A stretch of DNA of 64,000 nt from an uncultured Nitrospina sp. (GTDB lineage: Bacteria; Nitrospinota; Nitrospinia; Nitrospinales; VA-1): assembly GCA_937891765.1 (NCBI GenBank), contig CALAGQ010000002.1:22338-86337 (forward strand). The letters run 5' to 3'. The position numbers and the translations under genes are program-made. Below the pieces are notes generated by a model. The model ran no database searches, had not been told where the DNA came from, and was given only the letters and a program-made list of their open reading frames with translations. The number at the start of each line of letters is the position of its first letter. Positions within the stretch are counted from its first letter, which is position 1. Of this stretch, positions 1 to 8,544 are shown in pieces.

Positions 1-110
1 TGAACAGATCGGTGTAATAATTTATTCTGATGAATATGTTTCCGGCTGGCCTGTCCTATTATGCGATCATTTTCATCAACAATGCTATAAATTTCATCCT
101 CTACATTCAT
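1..110 (-). CDS. Nudix-type hydrolase, N-terminal fragment (cut by window edge)
   Basis: An open frame starts with ATG at 110 and runs off the left edge after 36 complete codons. The N-terminus (MNVEDEIYSIVDENDRIIG, then a basic stretch with LLHRSV) matches the opening of Nudix hydrolases of the YfcD / isopentenyl-diphosphate-isomerase-like type, in which DE.hdhVDE.d.vIG.a.R is followed by HR.vh. The Nudix box itself lies outside the window, so the substrate cannot be judged. It lies 15 bases downstream of the stop of the HPr-fusion gene on the same strand and may be co-transcribed with it. No clear ribosome binding site is visible before the ATG. Confidence 0.7.
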   Translation of the reverse strand, partial: MNVEDEIYSIVDENDRIIGQASRKHIHQNKLLHRSV

Positions 111-125
111 AAATTAAATTCAGGA

Positions 126-1442
126 TTAACCTTGATCGGGACGCAGATAGCTCAATTGTCGAGGGAACTCACCTTCTTCACAATAATTATTCTTGGCTAA
201 AAGTTTGGCATCATTAATAGCCTGTCGCGAACCTTCCAGAATCACTTTTTGATAGCCCTTGTCCGCCAGCAGTCCTCCGGCTTGCAAAAGGCTCATAACA
301 GATTTAGCGTTAAATTTTTCATCATCAATAAGCATGTACAATTCGCCTTTATGATGACGGGCAATTAAGGAAATATACGTCGAAGGCCTGGCATGAAAAC
401 CTAATGGGTGTGGGACGGGTACCTCGGCCCTTACGATCTCTACAAACCCTTTCAAAATCTCTTTAACCAGTTTGTCGCCTTCCTGAAGATAATATTTACT
501 GTAATGGAAACCAAAATTAAAAATTTGCCCCAGCAAAACCTCTTTATTCACTAACCTTGAGATTTGTTGCTTGCACTCACCATGACGAATGTCATCTTCA
601 TGGCGTTCATAAAAATGGCAAAGCCAGAGAACCACTTCCAGAAGATGAAGAGGCATGGAAATATACCCTCTCAAGTTTTTCAGCTCCGTCCGAGATTGCT
701 CCATCTTGGTATTCTTAACATATGTATCATATTCGGACTGAACGCTATGGACCAGTTCCTTAAACATGCGCACTAGCTTTTCATCCAGCTTTGAAGGAAT
801 AACGTGGTGAAACGTCTCGAGATTGTCACTTTTTTTAAATCCTATCTCATTAATCATTTTCGCGACTTTCCGGTATTTCTGGCAGAGGTCTAAGATTCTT
901 TCCTCCTCTTCCTTCACTTCGTCTTCCAGAATAGTTCTTGGCAAGCGCTTATTACTTTCGATATCAGAAAACTCGTCCATCGAAAACGCGTCTTCGGGAA
1001 TTTTTAAACCGTTTAATTCCCCTGTCTTGACAACCTCGGCCCTCAAACCTTGGATAGAGGTGTTCAAAAATACCAACGCCCCGTTTGCGGTCTGCTTGAA
1101 AGCCTGTACATTTTCTTCGGATTCGCCGAGACTGTAATAAGGGTACCGGTCCAAAATATGCTTTATATAAAATGCGGCGATAGAAAGATTGCGTATACAG
1201 GCGACATATTCCGAAAAAAAGGACCATGTTTTATTTTCCCGGGCACCATGCTCATCAAGAACACTCTCAAGATACTCTGTCTCCTGAATCAGGCTGGAAT
1301 AGAACTTTCGGGATATCTCTTTCCCGCTTTTTGTTTTCTCACAAAATAAAGCGCTGATTTTGAAAAATAGCCGGGAAGGTTCCTGAACAATTTGTAAAAA
1401 CTCATCTTCAGAAATAATCTGAATAAGGGATTTGGCTTCCAT
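126..1442 (-). CDS. Helical protein with C-terminal HPr-like phosphocarrier domain
   Basis: This is a 438-residue protein. Residues about 1-330 are predominantly helical, soluble and not recognised; no signal peptide is seen. Residues about 335-420 form an HPr-like domain: the active-site loop GFHARPS places the phosphorylatable histidine at H350, and SVMSLLQ (381-387) corresponds to the regulatory-serine helix of HPr (Ser46 region). Free HPr is about 85-90 residues, so this is a fusion. HPr domains receive phosphate from EI of the PTS; no EI, EII or HPr kinase gene is in the window. A regulatory rather than sugar-transport role is inferred. It follows the HNH gene by 80 bases and is probably on the same transcript. 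Confidence 0.75.
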   Translation of the reverse strand: MEAKSLIQIISEDEFLQIVQEPSRLFFKISALFCEKTKSGKEISRKFYSSLIQETEYLESVLDEHGARENKTWSFFSEYVACIRNLSIAAFYIKHILDRYPYYSLGESEENVQAFKQTANGALVFLNTSIQGLRAEVVKTGELNGLKIPEDAFSMDEFSDIESNKRLPRTILEDEVKEEEERILDLCQKYRKVAKMINEIGFKKSDNLETFHHVIPSKLDEKLVRMFKELVHSVQSEYDTYVKNTKMEQSRTELKNLRGYISMPLHLLEVVLWLCHFYERHEDDIRHGECKQQISRLVNKEVLLGQIFNFGFHYSKYYLQEGDKLVKEILKGFVEIVRAEVPVPHPLGFHARPSTYISLIARHHKGELYMLIDDEKFNAKSVMSLLQAGGLLADKGYQKVILEGSRQAINDAKLLAKNNYCEEGEFPRQLSYLRPDQG

Positions 1443-1522
1443 CTGCTCTACAACTCACTGGAAAGGTTTGATTTACTCAAATTCTGAACGACCACCAACA
1501 GTATACCCGCATAGTGCTCGTG

Positions 1523-2065
1523 TTAAAAGGCCGCAGATTTAATGAGGAGTTTTTCAGGCAGGTATTTTTGCCAGATTTCAACATGGGAATCCGGCCCGGA
1601 AGGAGTCAAAAAAGGAATAAACTGGTAATCCGGCTTTCTCGGGAGGTGGCGCAATTGCATATCCACTTCTAAAGGAGTTCGGTCACCTTTCTTAAGATTA
1701 CAGGTTTTGCAGGCAACGACTATATTCGTCCAGTTGGTTCCCCCTCCCCGAGACTTTGGAACGACATGGTCCACAGTAAGAGGATGGTTGGACGTTCCGC
1801 AATACTGGCAGGTATAATTATCTCGTCTTAGAATATTTTTCTTGCTGAAGGCCAGACCCTTTTTACGGTTGCGTCGGACCATTTTCAAAACGCGTATTAC
1901 GGTAGGAAGTTCGAAACTGGTCGAGGGAGTGCGCACCGTGTACCCGGCACTATCCAACTCCTCAGCCCTGCCGCCAAAGACCATAGTTATGGCATGACGA
2001 GCGCTACAGAACTGGAGCGGTTCGTAGGAATAATTCAAAACCAGGCTTTTGAACGAATCGAGCAT
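1523..2065 (-). CDS. HNH endonuclease family protein
   Basis: The 180-residue protein has a compact HNH/zinc module: CQYC (C86, C89), then VDHVVPKSRGGG with D99-H100, then CKTC (C119, C122) and NLKKGDRTP. This is the stand-alone HNH type common in chromosomes (the McrA-like zinc-finger arrangement). The N-terminal 75 residues (LVLNYSYEPL...) are typical of the same family. It is a predicted DNA nuclease of unknown physiological role; no methylase or phage gene is adjacent. The ATG at 2065 is preceded by GAGG about 9 bases upstream, and a strong promoter lies at 2131-2159. Confidence 0.85.
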   Translation of the reverse strand: MLDSFKSLVLNYSYEPLQFCSARHAITMVFGGRAEELDSAGYTVRTPSTSFELPTVIRVLKMVRRNRKKGLAFSKKNILRRDNYTCQYCGTSNHPLTVDHVVPKSRGGGTNWTNIVVACKTCNLKKGDRTPLEVDMQLRHLPRKPDYQFIPFLTPSGPDSHVEIWQKYLPEKLLIKSAAF

Positions 2066-2130
2066 GTTTCCAAACCTCGCTAAGCTGGAATAACTTGATT
2101 TGTCTTACCAAACCCATCTTAATTCAAAAA

Positions 2131-2159
2131 ATTTTACCCTTAGACCCTCGCACTGTCAA
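2131..2159 (-). promoter_or_regulatory. Sigma70-type promoter for the HNH/HPr-fusion genes
   Basis: On the minus strand TTGACA (2154-2159) and TAAAAT (2131-2136) are separated by exactly 17 bases. Transcription would start near 2124, about 60 bases before the HNH start codon at 2065. Confidence 0.7.
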
Positions 2160-2182
2160 TAGTAAGGATGCAAAAACGGATT

Positions 2183-3601
2183 TTACAGGATATTCCCAGC
2201 ACCCAGCCGGTCATTCGGGTCCATGCAGTATTTGATTTTCCTTAAATCATTCAAACCATCTGGGCCAACCATTTTTGCAAAATATTTTTTTTTCAGCTTT
2301 CCAATACCATGTTCCGCGGAAACCGTCCCTTTCCATTCCAACACCTGATCGACCATTTGATCATAAACCTGTTGTGCCATATCTTTCTGTGACACTTCTG
2401 GCAGAAGGTTTATATGTATATGGTTATCCCCCAGATGCCCAAACATGACGTGATCCAGACCGTTAACTTCCAAGGTTTTCTGATAAAACTCCATCATTGA
2501 CATGAAATGATTATCCGGTACAGCCATATCCGTGCCCATCTTAACCCGGTTGGCCTGACTGTTCTCCTCATTGATGAGTATCGGAACATCATGCCTGAAG
2601 TCGTGGAATTTCTGAATATCCTTTGGCCCCTGAGCAAACCAGGAGTCATCAAGCATAATATTTTCTGCACTCAAAAACTCATACCAGTTTTCCATGACCA
2701 AATCATAATCTTTCAACTCAGAAACATCTTGCTCAAAAAATAAAGCCGCCCTTGAATGACCGGGTATATTTGTGTGTTTGCTTTTCAATCTTTGCAGGGC
2801 GTTATGATCAAAATATTCCAAGGAACAGGGGGCGATCTTTAGCCCTTTAAAGGATTTTATTTTGGGAATTAATTCCCAGCAGGAACGTTCCTCTGCAAAA
2901 AACAAAATCCCGCTCACAAAATCCGCTGGACAGGGCAACAAGCGCAGTACAATTTTCGTAAAGATGCCAAGTGTACCGTCTGATCCGATGAACAAATCCA
3001 GCCAGTCCATGTCCGTGCGGACAAAATATCCTGCGGCGTTTTTGCATTCCGGGCTTTGGTAGGAAACATCCGGGAACACTATTTGACTGCCGTCTTCGAA
3101 CTTCAGCGGCTCTGTGATTTTCAATCCGCGTTTGAGAATCGTTTTTCGTCCATCCACCAGAACCAGTTCAAACTCTTCGACATAATCCCGGGTGACTCCA
3201 TATTTAAAGCTGCGCGACCCGGAAGCATTGGTTGCCAGAGTGCCTCCCAGCGATGCCCATGTCTCGGTGGGATTTGGTGGATAAAACCAGCCGGTAGGAA
3301 GTAGAAAACTTTGTAGTTCGTTTAGTGTTACCGCCGGGCCAACCTGTATTCTGCCCTCTTCCTCTTTTACGATTTTATTCAATCGCTCCAATGAAACAAT
3401 GATGCCCCCGGACGGAATGCGAGAGGCGGTCAACCCTGTTCCTGCCCCGGCTACCGTCACCGGACGGGTTTCACTCTTCAGGAAAGTGACCAGCTCTTCA
3501 GAAGTTTCAGGAATGACAACCTCTTCAGCGTTTCCTCCTGAAAAATTTGAAGCATCCCTTAAATAAGGGGCTATGGCTTGGGCTTCAGTTTTTCTGATCA
3601 T
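2183..3601 (-). CDS. FAD-binding oxidoreductase (GlcD / D-lactate dehydrogenase family)
   Basis: This 472-residue protein belongs to the VAO/PCMH flavoprotein family that includes GlcD and D-lactate dehydrogenases. The FAD-binding N-terminal half shows VAGAGTGLTASRIPSGG (around residues 50-66) and GGTLATNASGSRSFKYG. The C-terminal half has FGHLGDNHIHINLLPE, SAEHGIGKLKK and a GAGNIL ending in place of the usual NPGKIL. It would oxidise a 2-hydroxy acid (lactate, glycolate or 2-hydroxyglutarate) and pass electrons to a quinone or cytochrome; the substrate cannot be assigned. There is no separate iron-sulfur subunit nearby. It follows the VOC gene by 9 bases in the same operon. Confidence 0.85.
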   Translation of the reverse strand: MIRKTEAQAIAPYLRDASNFSGGNAEEVVIPETSEELVTFLKSETRPVTVAGAGTGLTASRIPSGGIIVSLERLNKIVKEEEGRIQVGPAVTLNELQSFLLPTGWFYPPNPTETWASLGGTLATNASGSRSFKYGVTRDYVEEFELVLVDGRKTILKRGLKITEPLKFEDGSQIVFPDVSYQSPECKNAAGYFVRTDMDWLDLFIGSDGTLGIFTKIVLRLLPCPADFVSGILFFAEERSCWELIPKIKSFKGLKIAPCSLEYFDHNALQRLKSKHTNIPGHSRAALFFEQDVSELKDYDLVMENWYEFLSAENIMLDDSWFAQGPKDIQKFHDFRHDVPILINEENSQANRVKMGTDMAVPDNHFMSMMEFYQKTLEVNGLDHVMFGHLGDNHIHINLLPEVSQKDMAQQVYDQMVDQVLEWKGTVSAEHGIGKLKKKYFAKMVGPDGLNDLRKIKYCMDPNDRLGAGNIL

Positions 3602-3610
3602 TGGATTTTG

Positions 3611-4216
3611 CTAGAGACGGGAAGATTCCATCAAGCCGTCTGCCTGGGGAGGTAAAAATCCTTGATAACCGTTATGCCGTTCAATCAATTCCAAAACGGT
3701 GAAGGCCTTACTCTTTTTAATTTCCGGTTGGGTAAAAATCTGCCGCAAATCTGTATTCGGGTCACCCACAATCTGGCCCCTAAATTCTATCCCCCGGGTT
3801 TTCATTTTATCGATAGCGTACTCAATATCCTCGACTAAAATAGCGATATGATGAAAACATTGATCACCATGCGCATGAACCCAATCCGGGATCAGGCTGG
3901 GTTCACCCCGCTTGCCCTCAAAGGCCTGATCGACAAATAAAGTCGGGTAACCCGGCTTTCTATAAACCTTGGCCCACCAGTTGTCGAACTCCAGAACACC
4001 CAGTGTCTGATCCTGAGAAAAACCAAGAGGAAAAAGAGCTTCAGCCCGTTTGTCTACATCGAGAGTTCGTAGAGTACAATGATCGACCAGAGGCATAAGG
4101 CCGACACCACAATCTGCGAGATCATTTGCCAGGCAACGGGCGGCCTTGTTTCCAGATAAAAACAGGCTGATGTATTCAGCGAAAAAAGTACCGGTTTGTT
4201 GACTATCCGATGTCAT
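3611..4216 (-). CDS. VOC (glyoxalase-like) superfamily protein
   Basis: The protein is 201 residues from the ATG at 4216. Vicinal-oxygen-chelate features are visible: VDHCTLR near the start, CFHHIAILVEDIEYAIDKM at the start of the second beta-alpha-beta-beta unit, and VLELIER near the end, giving candidate metal ligands His, His and Glu. It is a metal-dependent dioxygenase, isomerase or lyase of unknown substrate. A longer form starting at 4258 is possible, but its 14 extra residues overlap the upstream small gene; the ATG at 4216 lies one base after that gene's stop, as expected for translational coupling. The neighbouring FAD oxidoreductase suggests metabolism of a hydroxy or keto acid. Confidence 0.75.
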   Translation of the reverse strand: MTSDSQQTGTFFAEYISLFLSGNKAARCLANDLADCGVGLMPLVDHCTLRTLDVDKRAEALFPLGFSQDQTLGVLEFDNWWAKVYRKPGYPTLFVDQAFEGKRGEPSLIPDWVHAHGDQCFHHIAILVEDIEYAIDKMKTRGIEFRGQIVGDPNTDLRQIFTQPEIKKSKAFTVLELIERHNGYQGFLPPQADGLMESSRL

Positions 4217-4217
4217 T

Positions 4218-4376
4218 TTATGAGTTATCGCCGGGCGGAGAATTCTCTTTATTTGCATCCTGTCGGCGATCCTCTTCCATTTTAGGTTGATTGTGGATGA
4301 ATTTGGCGTATTTGATCATCAAAACCATCATTCCAATTGAAAATAAAGCTGCCAGCGCTAAAAATAGGTCGTCCAC
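4218..4376 (-). CDS. Small single-pass membrane protein (52 aa)
   Basis: A GTG start at 4376 is preceded by an excellent ribosome binding site (GGAGGAG, five bases upstream). The product has an N-terminal membrane helix (LFLALAALFSIGMMVLMI) and a charged cytoplasmic tail ending PPGDNS. The stop is one base before the VOC start, and an extended -10 promoter lies at 4408-4416. I do not recognise the family. It is short enough to be missed by automated callers, but the ribosome binding site, hydrophobic profile and coupling support it. Confidence 0.72.
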   Translation of the reverse strand: MDDLFLALAALFSIGMMVLMIKYAKFIHNQPKMEEDRRQDANKENSPPGDNS

Positions 4377-4407
4377 TCCATCTCCTCCAATAAATAAGGT
4401 TGTAACT

Positions 4408-4416
4408 ATTATATCA
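4408..4416 (-). promoter_or_regulatory. Extended -10 promoter for the small-TM/VOC/FAD operon
   Basis: The minus strand reads TGATATAAT: a perfect -10 hexamer (4408-4413) with the TGn extension (4414-4416). No good -35 lies 17 bases upstream, as expected for extended -10 promoters. The GTG start is about 32 bases downstream. Confidence 0.5.
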
Positions 4417-4461
4417 TCACAGCAAGGGCCATGAAAGCGGCAGAGTAGCCGGGACTCCAGC

Positions 4462-4491
4462 TTGACAGTTACCCTTCAGTCTAAGTATCCT
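4462..4491 (+). promoter_or_regulatory. Sigma70-type promoter for the MoxR operon
   Basis: TTGACA (4462-4467) is followed after 18 bases by TATCCT (4486-4491). Transcription would start near 4498, leaving a leader of about 20 bases before the MoxR start. It diverges from the promoter at 4408-4416. Confidence 0.6.
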
Positions 4492-4517
4492 GTTCAAATT
4501 TAAACCTAGGGATCATA

Positions 4518-5465
4518 TTGAATACGATGACAAAAAAATCAATAGAAGTAGATGGAGTCACCCTGCATTTAAGTAAGCCCGACGCCACCCATTCCGAATG
4601 GATTGGGCAGGAAGAAGTCCTCAAACAAATTGAGGCCTGCTGGATGGTGATTTCTGAAAAGGATTTCCCTCTGTCCCCCAGAATTACAGGAATGCCCGGA
4701 ATCGGAAAAACCACCCTGGCGATGGTAGCAGCGAATCGAAGAAACCAACCTCTGTACATATTCCAATGTACCAGTGATACCCGCCCTGAGGATCTTTTGA
4801 TCACTCCGGTTCTCTCGGAACAAGGCAAAATTTCCTACCACGCATCTCCGCTGGTATGCGCCATGCTTGAGGGAGGTATCTGTATTCTTGATGAAGGCAA
4901 CCGTATGAATGAGAAAAGCTGGGCCTCACTGGCTCCCCTTCTCGATCACCGCCGCTACGTAGAATCGATCATTGCGGGAATCCAGATTCAAGCCCATAGT
5001 GAATTTCGCGCCTGTGTGACCATGAATAACGACGAGTCCACTTTCGAGATACCCGATTATATCCTCTCCCGTTTGCAACCCACCTTGCAGATGACCATGC
5101 CCAGCTATCAGGATGAACTGGCCATACTGCGATATCATCTTCCCTTTTCAGAGGAAGAACTTTTAAACATGACCGTGGATTTCCTGCAAAAATCACATCA
5201 ACTGGACTTGGATTTTTCTCCCCGTGATGGGATTCACATTCTTCAATATGCTCTCAAACGAATCTGTCAGGAAAAAGGTAGTCCTCTTGCTAAAGACACA
5301 ATCTGGCAAGAGGCCATCAGTAAAGTTCTCGGCGAAGAAGCTCTTGACCTGGATGCTCTGGCCGCCCGAAACCGCAGGGCTCTGGGAGAAGAAAGACTAC
5401 CGATGGGGCTGGGAGATTTCTTTTTCAATGATGACAGCCCTTTGCATCCCGACAGTGACCAATAA
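4518..5465 (+). CDS. MoxR-type AAA+ ATPase
   Basis: This 315-residue AAA+ protein has Walker A GMPGIGKT (58-65), Walker [12 protein letters not shown] (D125, E126), and the MoxR-style segment [20 protein letters not shown] carrying sensor 1 and the arginine finger. MoxR ATPases remodel or activate partner proteins, usually a vWA-domain protein encoded next door. Here the next gene is a large TraB-like protein, and no vWA gene is seen. The start is taken as TTG at 4518 because AGGGA sits five bases upstream; the ATG at 4527 would leave the ribosome binding site 14 bases away. Confidence 0.85.
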   Translation: MNTMTKKSIEVDGVTLHLSKPDATHSEWIGQEEVLKQIEACWMVISEKDFPLSPRITGMPGIGKTTLAMVAANRRNQPLYIFQCTSDTRPEDLLITPVLSEQGKISYHASPLVCAMLEGGICILDEGNRMNEKSWASLAPLLDHRRYVESIIAGIQIQAHSEFRACVTMNNDESTFEIPDYILSRLQPTLQMTMPSYQDELAILRYHLPFSEEELLNMTVDFLQKSHQLDLDFSPRDGIHILQYALKRICQEKGSPLAKDTIWQEAISKVLGEEALDLDALAARNRRALGEERLPMGLGDFFFNDDSPLHPDSDQ

Positions 5466-5472
5466 ACGAGCT

Positions 5473-7305
5473 ATGAGTCAAGCCCTTAAGCTCAGTGAGC
5501 ACATTCAATTTCTGCCTGTGATCCATGGTAGCGGAAGTTTTGCGCGAGAAATACGTCAGCAGCTTTTATCGCTTCCTTGCGATTGTCTGGCGGTTGCGCT
5601 TCCGCCAGAGTTCCAACAAACGGTTGAAGAGGGCATCGAACTCCTCCCAAGCATTTCTCTGAGTTGTCAGGTTGAAAAAGATGGCGCCATGAATTATGTG
5701 CCCATCGACCCAAGCCAGCCTGTAGTCATGGGGCTGCGCGTTGCCATGCAGGAAGGGATACCTCGTCGTTTCATAGATTGGAGTACGGAAAGTTATGAAA
5801 AAAGAAGTGTCGACTTTCCCGACAGTTTTGCCTTGAGTAATGTGTCTTATGAAAAATTTGTCAGCACCTTGCTTTTAACCCAAAAGCGACCGGGAGATAA
5901 AAGCCAGCACTTCTGGCGAGCACGATGGATGGCCTACCAGCTTCATCAACTGGAGATGGACTACTCCAATATAGTCGCCTTATGTTCCATTCTGGATTGG
6001 CCTTGGATCAAGGAGGCTTATGATGAGCGGTTGGAGGTCATTCCTCCTCAAAAAGCCGAAGGTCTGCCGGCATTATCTGGAGTGGATAAAAATACCTTGT
6101 TCTTTGCACTCACCGAATTACCCTACGTGACCTATTTGTATGAAAAAAAACGGCAGGAACTCAAGCCTGACAATAAGGCACCGGTTGACGGGGTTAAGGA
6201 AATTCTTTTGCGGGCCCGTGAACTGTTCATCAAAAAATACAAAATTCGTTATCACAATCTGACTTCCCAGACTTTTCAGATTCTTTTGCAATATATTCGC
6301 AACCTGACTTTGATGGAGTCCAGGCTTCTGCCTGATCTCTATACATTGGTGAATGCCGCCAAACAATTTGGAGGAGACCCATTTGCCATTGCGGTTTTGG
6401 AAGCGGCAAGAGAATACCCTTTTGAACCTGCCGATAATTTACCAGAGACGCTCTCACTGGGAATCGACCAGGCTTTACCAAATGAAGAAGGTGCTCAACC
6501 GGTCAGCATGAAAAACCGCTTGTCGGAAACCCATTTTGAGTGGCGAACTTTAAACTTGAAGCCCGAACCGGACATCAAATCGCAAGAGAAATGGCAGCAT
6601 CACTGGGATCCTCATGGTCAGTGCTCCTGGCCGCCGGAAGATGAAAAAATAGAAAACCTGAACACCCATGTGCGTGAACAAACCAAACTTTTATTGAGTC
6701 ACGATCTAGCTCGGACTGAAAAATTCACCTCTTCTGTGAAGGATGGCATCGATATTAGAGATACCCTGCGCCATTGGTATGAGGGAGATATCTACGTGAA
6801 AGAAATTCCGCCTTCCCGAGGGCAGGTTGAAATTATTGTCTTCCTTTTTGATGCAGAGCCCGAACCGCAAAAGTATAATTGGTGCCAGACTTGGTACGCT
6901 GAGCACGACGAAGAATCTACCCTATGTTTTTTCGCCACCCAATATATGGATGATATGGTCGGGCCAGGCATCGCACAAGCGACATATGGAGGGTGCATGA
7001 TGATTTATCCTCCCCGCCCTATTCCTGATATATGGCAGGATCCGCGCATACGTTTTTCGGACACTCTCGAAGAGAAACTTCTTGAAGCGGCATTTTTTCA
7101 CTCGAAAGAAAAACATGTCACCGTTGTAGCACCCTGTGCACCGCGACTGACCTGGCATAGACTTGCCAGAAGATACGGCAAGAAAATCATTCATATTCCG
7201 CTAAAACGATTTTCCAACCAGACCATTGAAAAAGTCAGACGCTTCCATGTGCTGAACGGGAAAAATATCCGTTCCTATGCCCAGCGCTTTATTCAGGATC
7301 TTTGA
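5473..7305 (+). CDS. Large MoxR-associated protein, TraB-like N-terminus, unknown function
   Basis: The 610-residue product begins at ATG 5473, seven bases after the MoxR stop. The open frame extends upstream, but that part lies over the MoxR gene. Residues 1-100 (IQFLPVIHGSGSFAREIRQQ..., CLAVALPPEFQ, PRRFIDW) resemble the opening strands of the TraB/EreA-like fold found in MoxR/vWA-associated DUF5682 proteins; this is a tentative fold match. The middle is helical with many acidic and aromatic residues. The last ~170 residues form a separate alpha/beta-looking module (EIIVFLFDAEPEP; GPGIAQATYGG; VTVVAPCAPRLTWHRLA). No signal peptide or membrane helix is seen, so it should be cytoplasmic. I cannot assign a reaction. 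Confidence 0.75.
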   Translation: MSQALKLSEHIQFLPVIHGSGSFAREIRQQLLSLPCDCLAVALPPEFQQTVEEGIELLPSISLSCQVEKDGAMNYVPIDPSQPVVMGLRVAMQEGIPRRFIDWSTESYEKRSVDFPDSFALSNVSYEKFVSTLLLTQKRPGDKSQHFWRARWMAYQLHQLEMDYSNIVALCSILDWPWIKEAYDERLEVIPPQKAEGLPALSGVDKNTLFFALTELPYVTYLYEKKRQELKPDNKAPVDGVKEILLRARELFIKKYKIRYHNLTSQTFQILLQYIRNLTLMESRLLPDLYTLVNAAKQFGGDPFAIAVLEAAREYPFEPADNLPETLSLGIDQALPNEEGAQPVSMKNRLSETHFEWRTLNLKPEPDIKSQEKWQHHWDPHGQCSWPPEDEKIENLNTHVREQTKLLLSHDLARTEKFTSSVKDGIDIRDTLRHWYEGDIYVKEIPPSRGQVEIIVFLFDAEPEPQKYNWCQTWYAEHDEESTLCFFATQYMDDMVGPGIAQATYGGCMMIYPPRPIPDIWQDPRIRFSDTLEEKLLEAAFFHSKEKHVTVVAPCAPRLTWHRLARRYGKKIIHIPLKRFSNQTIEKVRRFHVLNGKNIRSYAQRFIQDL

Positions 7306-7310
7306 ACGGG

Positions 7311-7772
7311 ATGGAACAAAAAATTAACATCCGTGAAGCCCATAAGGATGATCTCGCCATATTGGTGCGCAACAATCAGGTTCTGGCACAAGAAACCGAA
7401 GCTTTAGAGTTGAACGCAGATGTTCTGAGAGAAGGCATCGTGCAGGCATTAAAACGAGAGGAATGCCATTATTTCGTCGCTGTGATTGCCGAAAAAGTGG
7501 TCGGGCAAACCATGATCACTTATGAATGGAGTGACTGGCGTAATGGTATTATCTGGTGGATACAAAGCGTTTACGTGCATCCCGATCACCGCAAACAAGG
7601 GGTGTTTCGCACTCTGTTCGGGCATATCGAAAACCTCGCTCGCAGCCATCCTCAAGTCAAGGCATTACGTTTGTATGTCATGCACAACAACGCTACAGGA
7701 CAACGTACCTACCAAAGCCTGGGGATGAACGATTCGGGTTATATTATTTTTGAAAAAGAGAATTTCACCTGA
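7311..7772 (+). CDS. GNAT-family N-acetyltransferase
   Basis: The 153-residue protein has the GNAT acetyl-CoA-binding signature SVYVHPDHRKQGVFRTLF, followed by LRLYVMHNNATGQRTYQSLG, the usual motif B with its Y..LGF-like ending. It would transfer an acetyl group from acetyl-CoA to an amine of an unknown substrate. The ATG at 7311 is chosen; a TTG at 7302, overlapping the upstream stop, is an alternative. It lies within a few bases of the MoxR-associated gene and is presumably co-transcribed, so it may modify a component of that module. Confidence 0.85.
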   Translation: MEQKINIREAHKDDLAILVRNNQVLAQETEALELNADVLREGIVQALKREECHYFVAVIAEKVVGQTMITYEWSDWRNGIIWWIQSVYVHPDHRKQGVFRTLFGHIENLARSHPQVKALRLYVMHNNATGQRTYQSLGMNDSGYIIFEKENFT

Positions 7773-7790
7773 AGGGATCGTCCAACAAAG

Positions 7791-8372
7791 TCAGTTCAAC
7801 TGGCTGGGGGATTCCAGAGATAAAAAATTCCTATGAAGCGGGGAGTTACGGGAAAAAGCCTCCTGAACAGTATCAGGGAACGCCCGGTCGCACTCACTTA
7901 GATATTTCATCACCGCTATCATCCAATCCGATTCATGCGGAGAATGAATAACAGCAATATTCTCATTCTCATAGTCCCTGCAAATTTGGTCCGATGCTCG
8001 ACTGATCCCGGGAAGAGTGTCCCGCTTTTTTATGGTGAGCGGACGGAGCGGATCGACGTGAATGATTTCCAGCCCCTTGTACTTTTCAGGGACATCTTCT
8101 TCGATGAATTCTTCGATGGGGATACCGTTGACATTGGTGAGTCCCGGTTGCGCCAGCGATGCAATATAAATGGGGACTCTCTTTATGGATGCCTGCTCGG
8201 CGTAGCCCTCGCGAAGAACTGTCTCATTTTTATCTGTCTGACCAAAAACCACAAAGTCCCAGCGCCCGTAGGTCAACCTTTTCTGCTTTTGGATAATGAT
8301 GGTTTTTTCATAAGCCTCAACGAGTTTTTCATAGACTTTCTGGTCGTTGGTTCGGACTTTAATCTTGGGCAT
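7791..8372 (-). CDS. Conserved-looking hypothetical protein (193 aa)
   Basis: I do not recognise this soluble 193-residue protein. It starts MPKIKVRTNDQKVYEKLVEA and is mixed alpha/beta with no signal peptide, membrane helix or cysteine cluster (its two Cys are scattered). Segments such as RWDFVVFGQTDKNE, VPIYIASLAQPG and GLEIIHVDPLRPLT look like buried strands. It converges with the acetyltransferase gene (18-base gap) and has its own extended -10 signal at 8409-8417. Coding is supported by length and the absence of a competing frame. Confidence 0.65.
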   Translation of the reverse strand: MPKIKVRTNDQKVYEKLVEAYEKTIIIQKQKRLTYGRWDFVVFGQTDKNETVLREGYAEQASIKRVPIYIASLAQPGLTNVNGIPIEEFIEEDVPEKYKGLEIIHVDPLRPLTIKKRDTLPGISRASDQICRDYENENIAVIHSPHESDWMIAVMKYLSECDRAFPDTVQEAFSRNSPLHRNFLSLESPSQLN

Positions 8373-8408
8373 AGAAAATTTTATTGAAAAGGATGTGTAA
8401 TAAATATA

Positions 8409-8417
8409 ACTATAGCA
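8409..8417 (-). promoter_or_regulatory. Possible extended -10 promoter
   Basis: The minus strand reads TGCTATAGT, 37 bases upstream of the start of the 193-residue hypothetical gene. No convincing -35 accompanies it. Confidence 0.35.
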
Positions 8418-8486
8418 CGCAATGCAAAAACTGATTAACCCATATCAAGCGTCTTTCAGATTGATTTACGAGTTTGACCTGTAATT

Positions 8487-8495
8487 TGCTATACT
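8487..8495 (+). promoter_or_regulatory. Extended -10 promoter for murJ
   Basis: TGCTATACT combines a TGn extension (8487-8489) with TATACT (8490-8495). Transcription would start near 8502, about 43 bases before the murJ ATG. Confidence 0.45.
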
Positions 8496-8544
8496 ACGAA
8501 GAGCCTCACGCGTTCAATAATTCCCACCTGAACCTAAACCCTGA

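Noticed and set aside
5224..5472. Upstream extension of the large MoxR-associated protein
   Set aside because: It overlaps the MoxR coding region in another frame and has no family resemblance.
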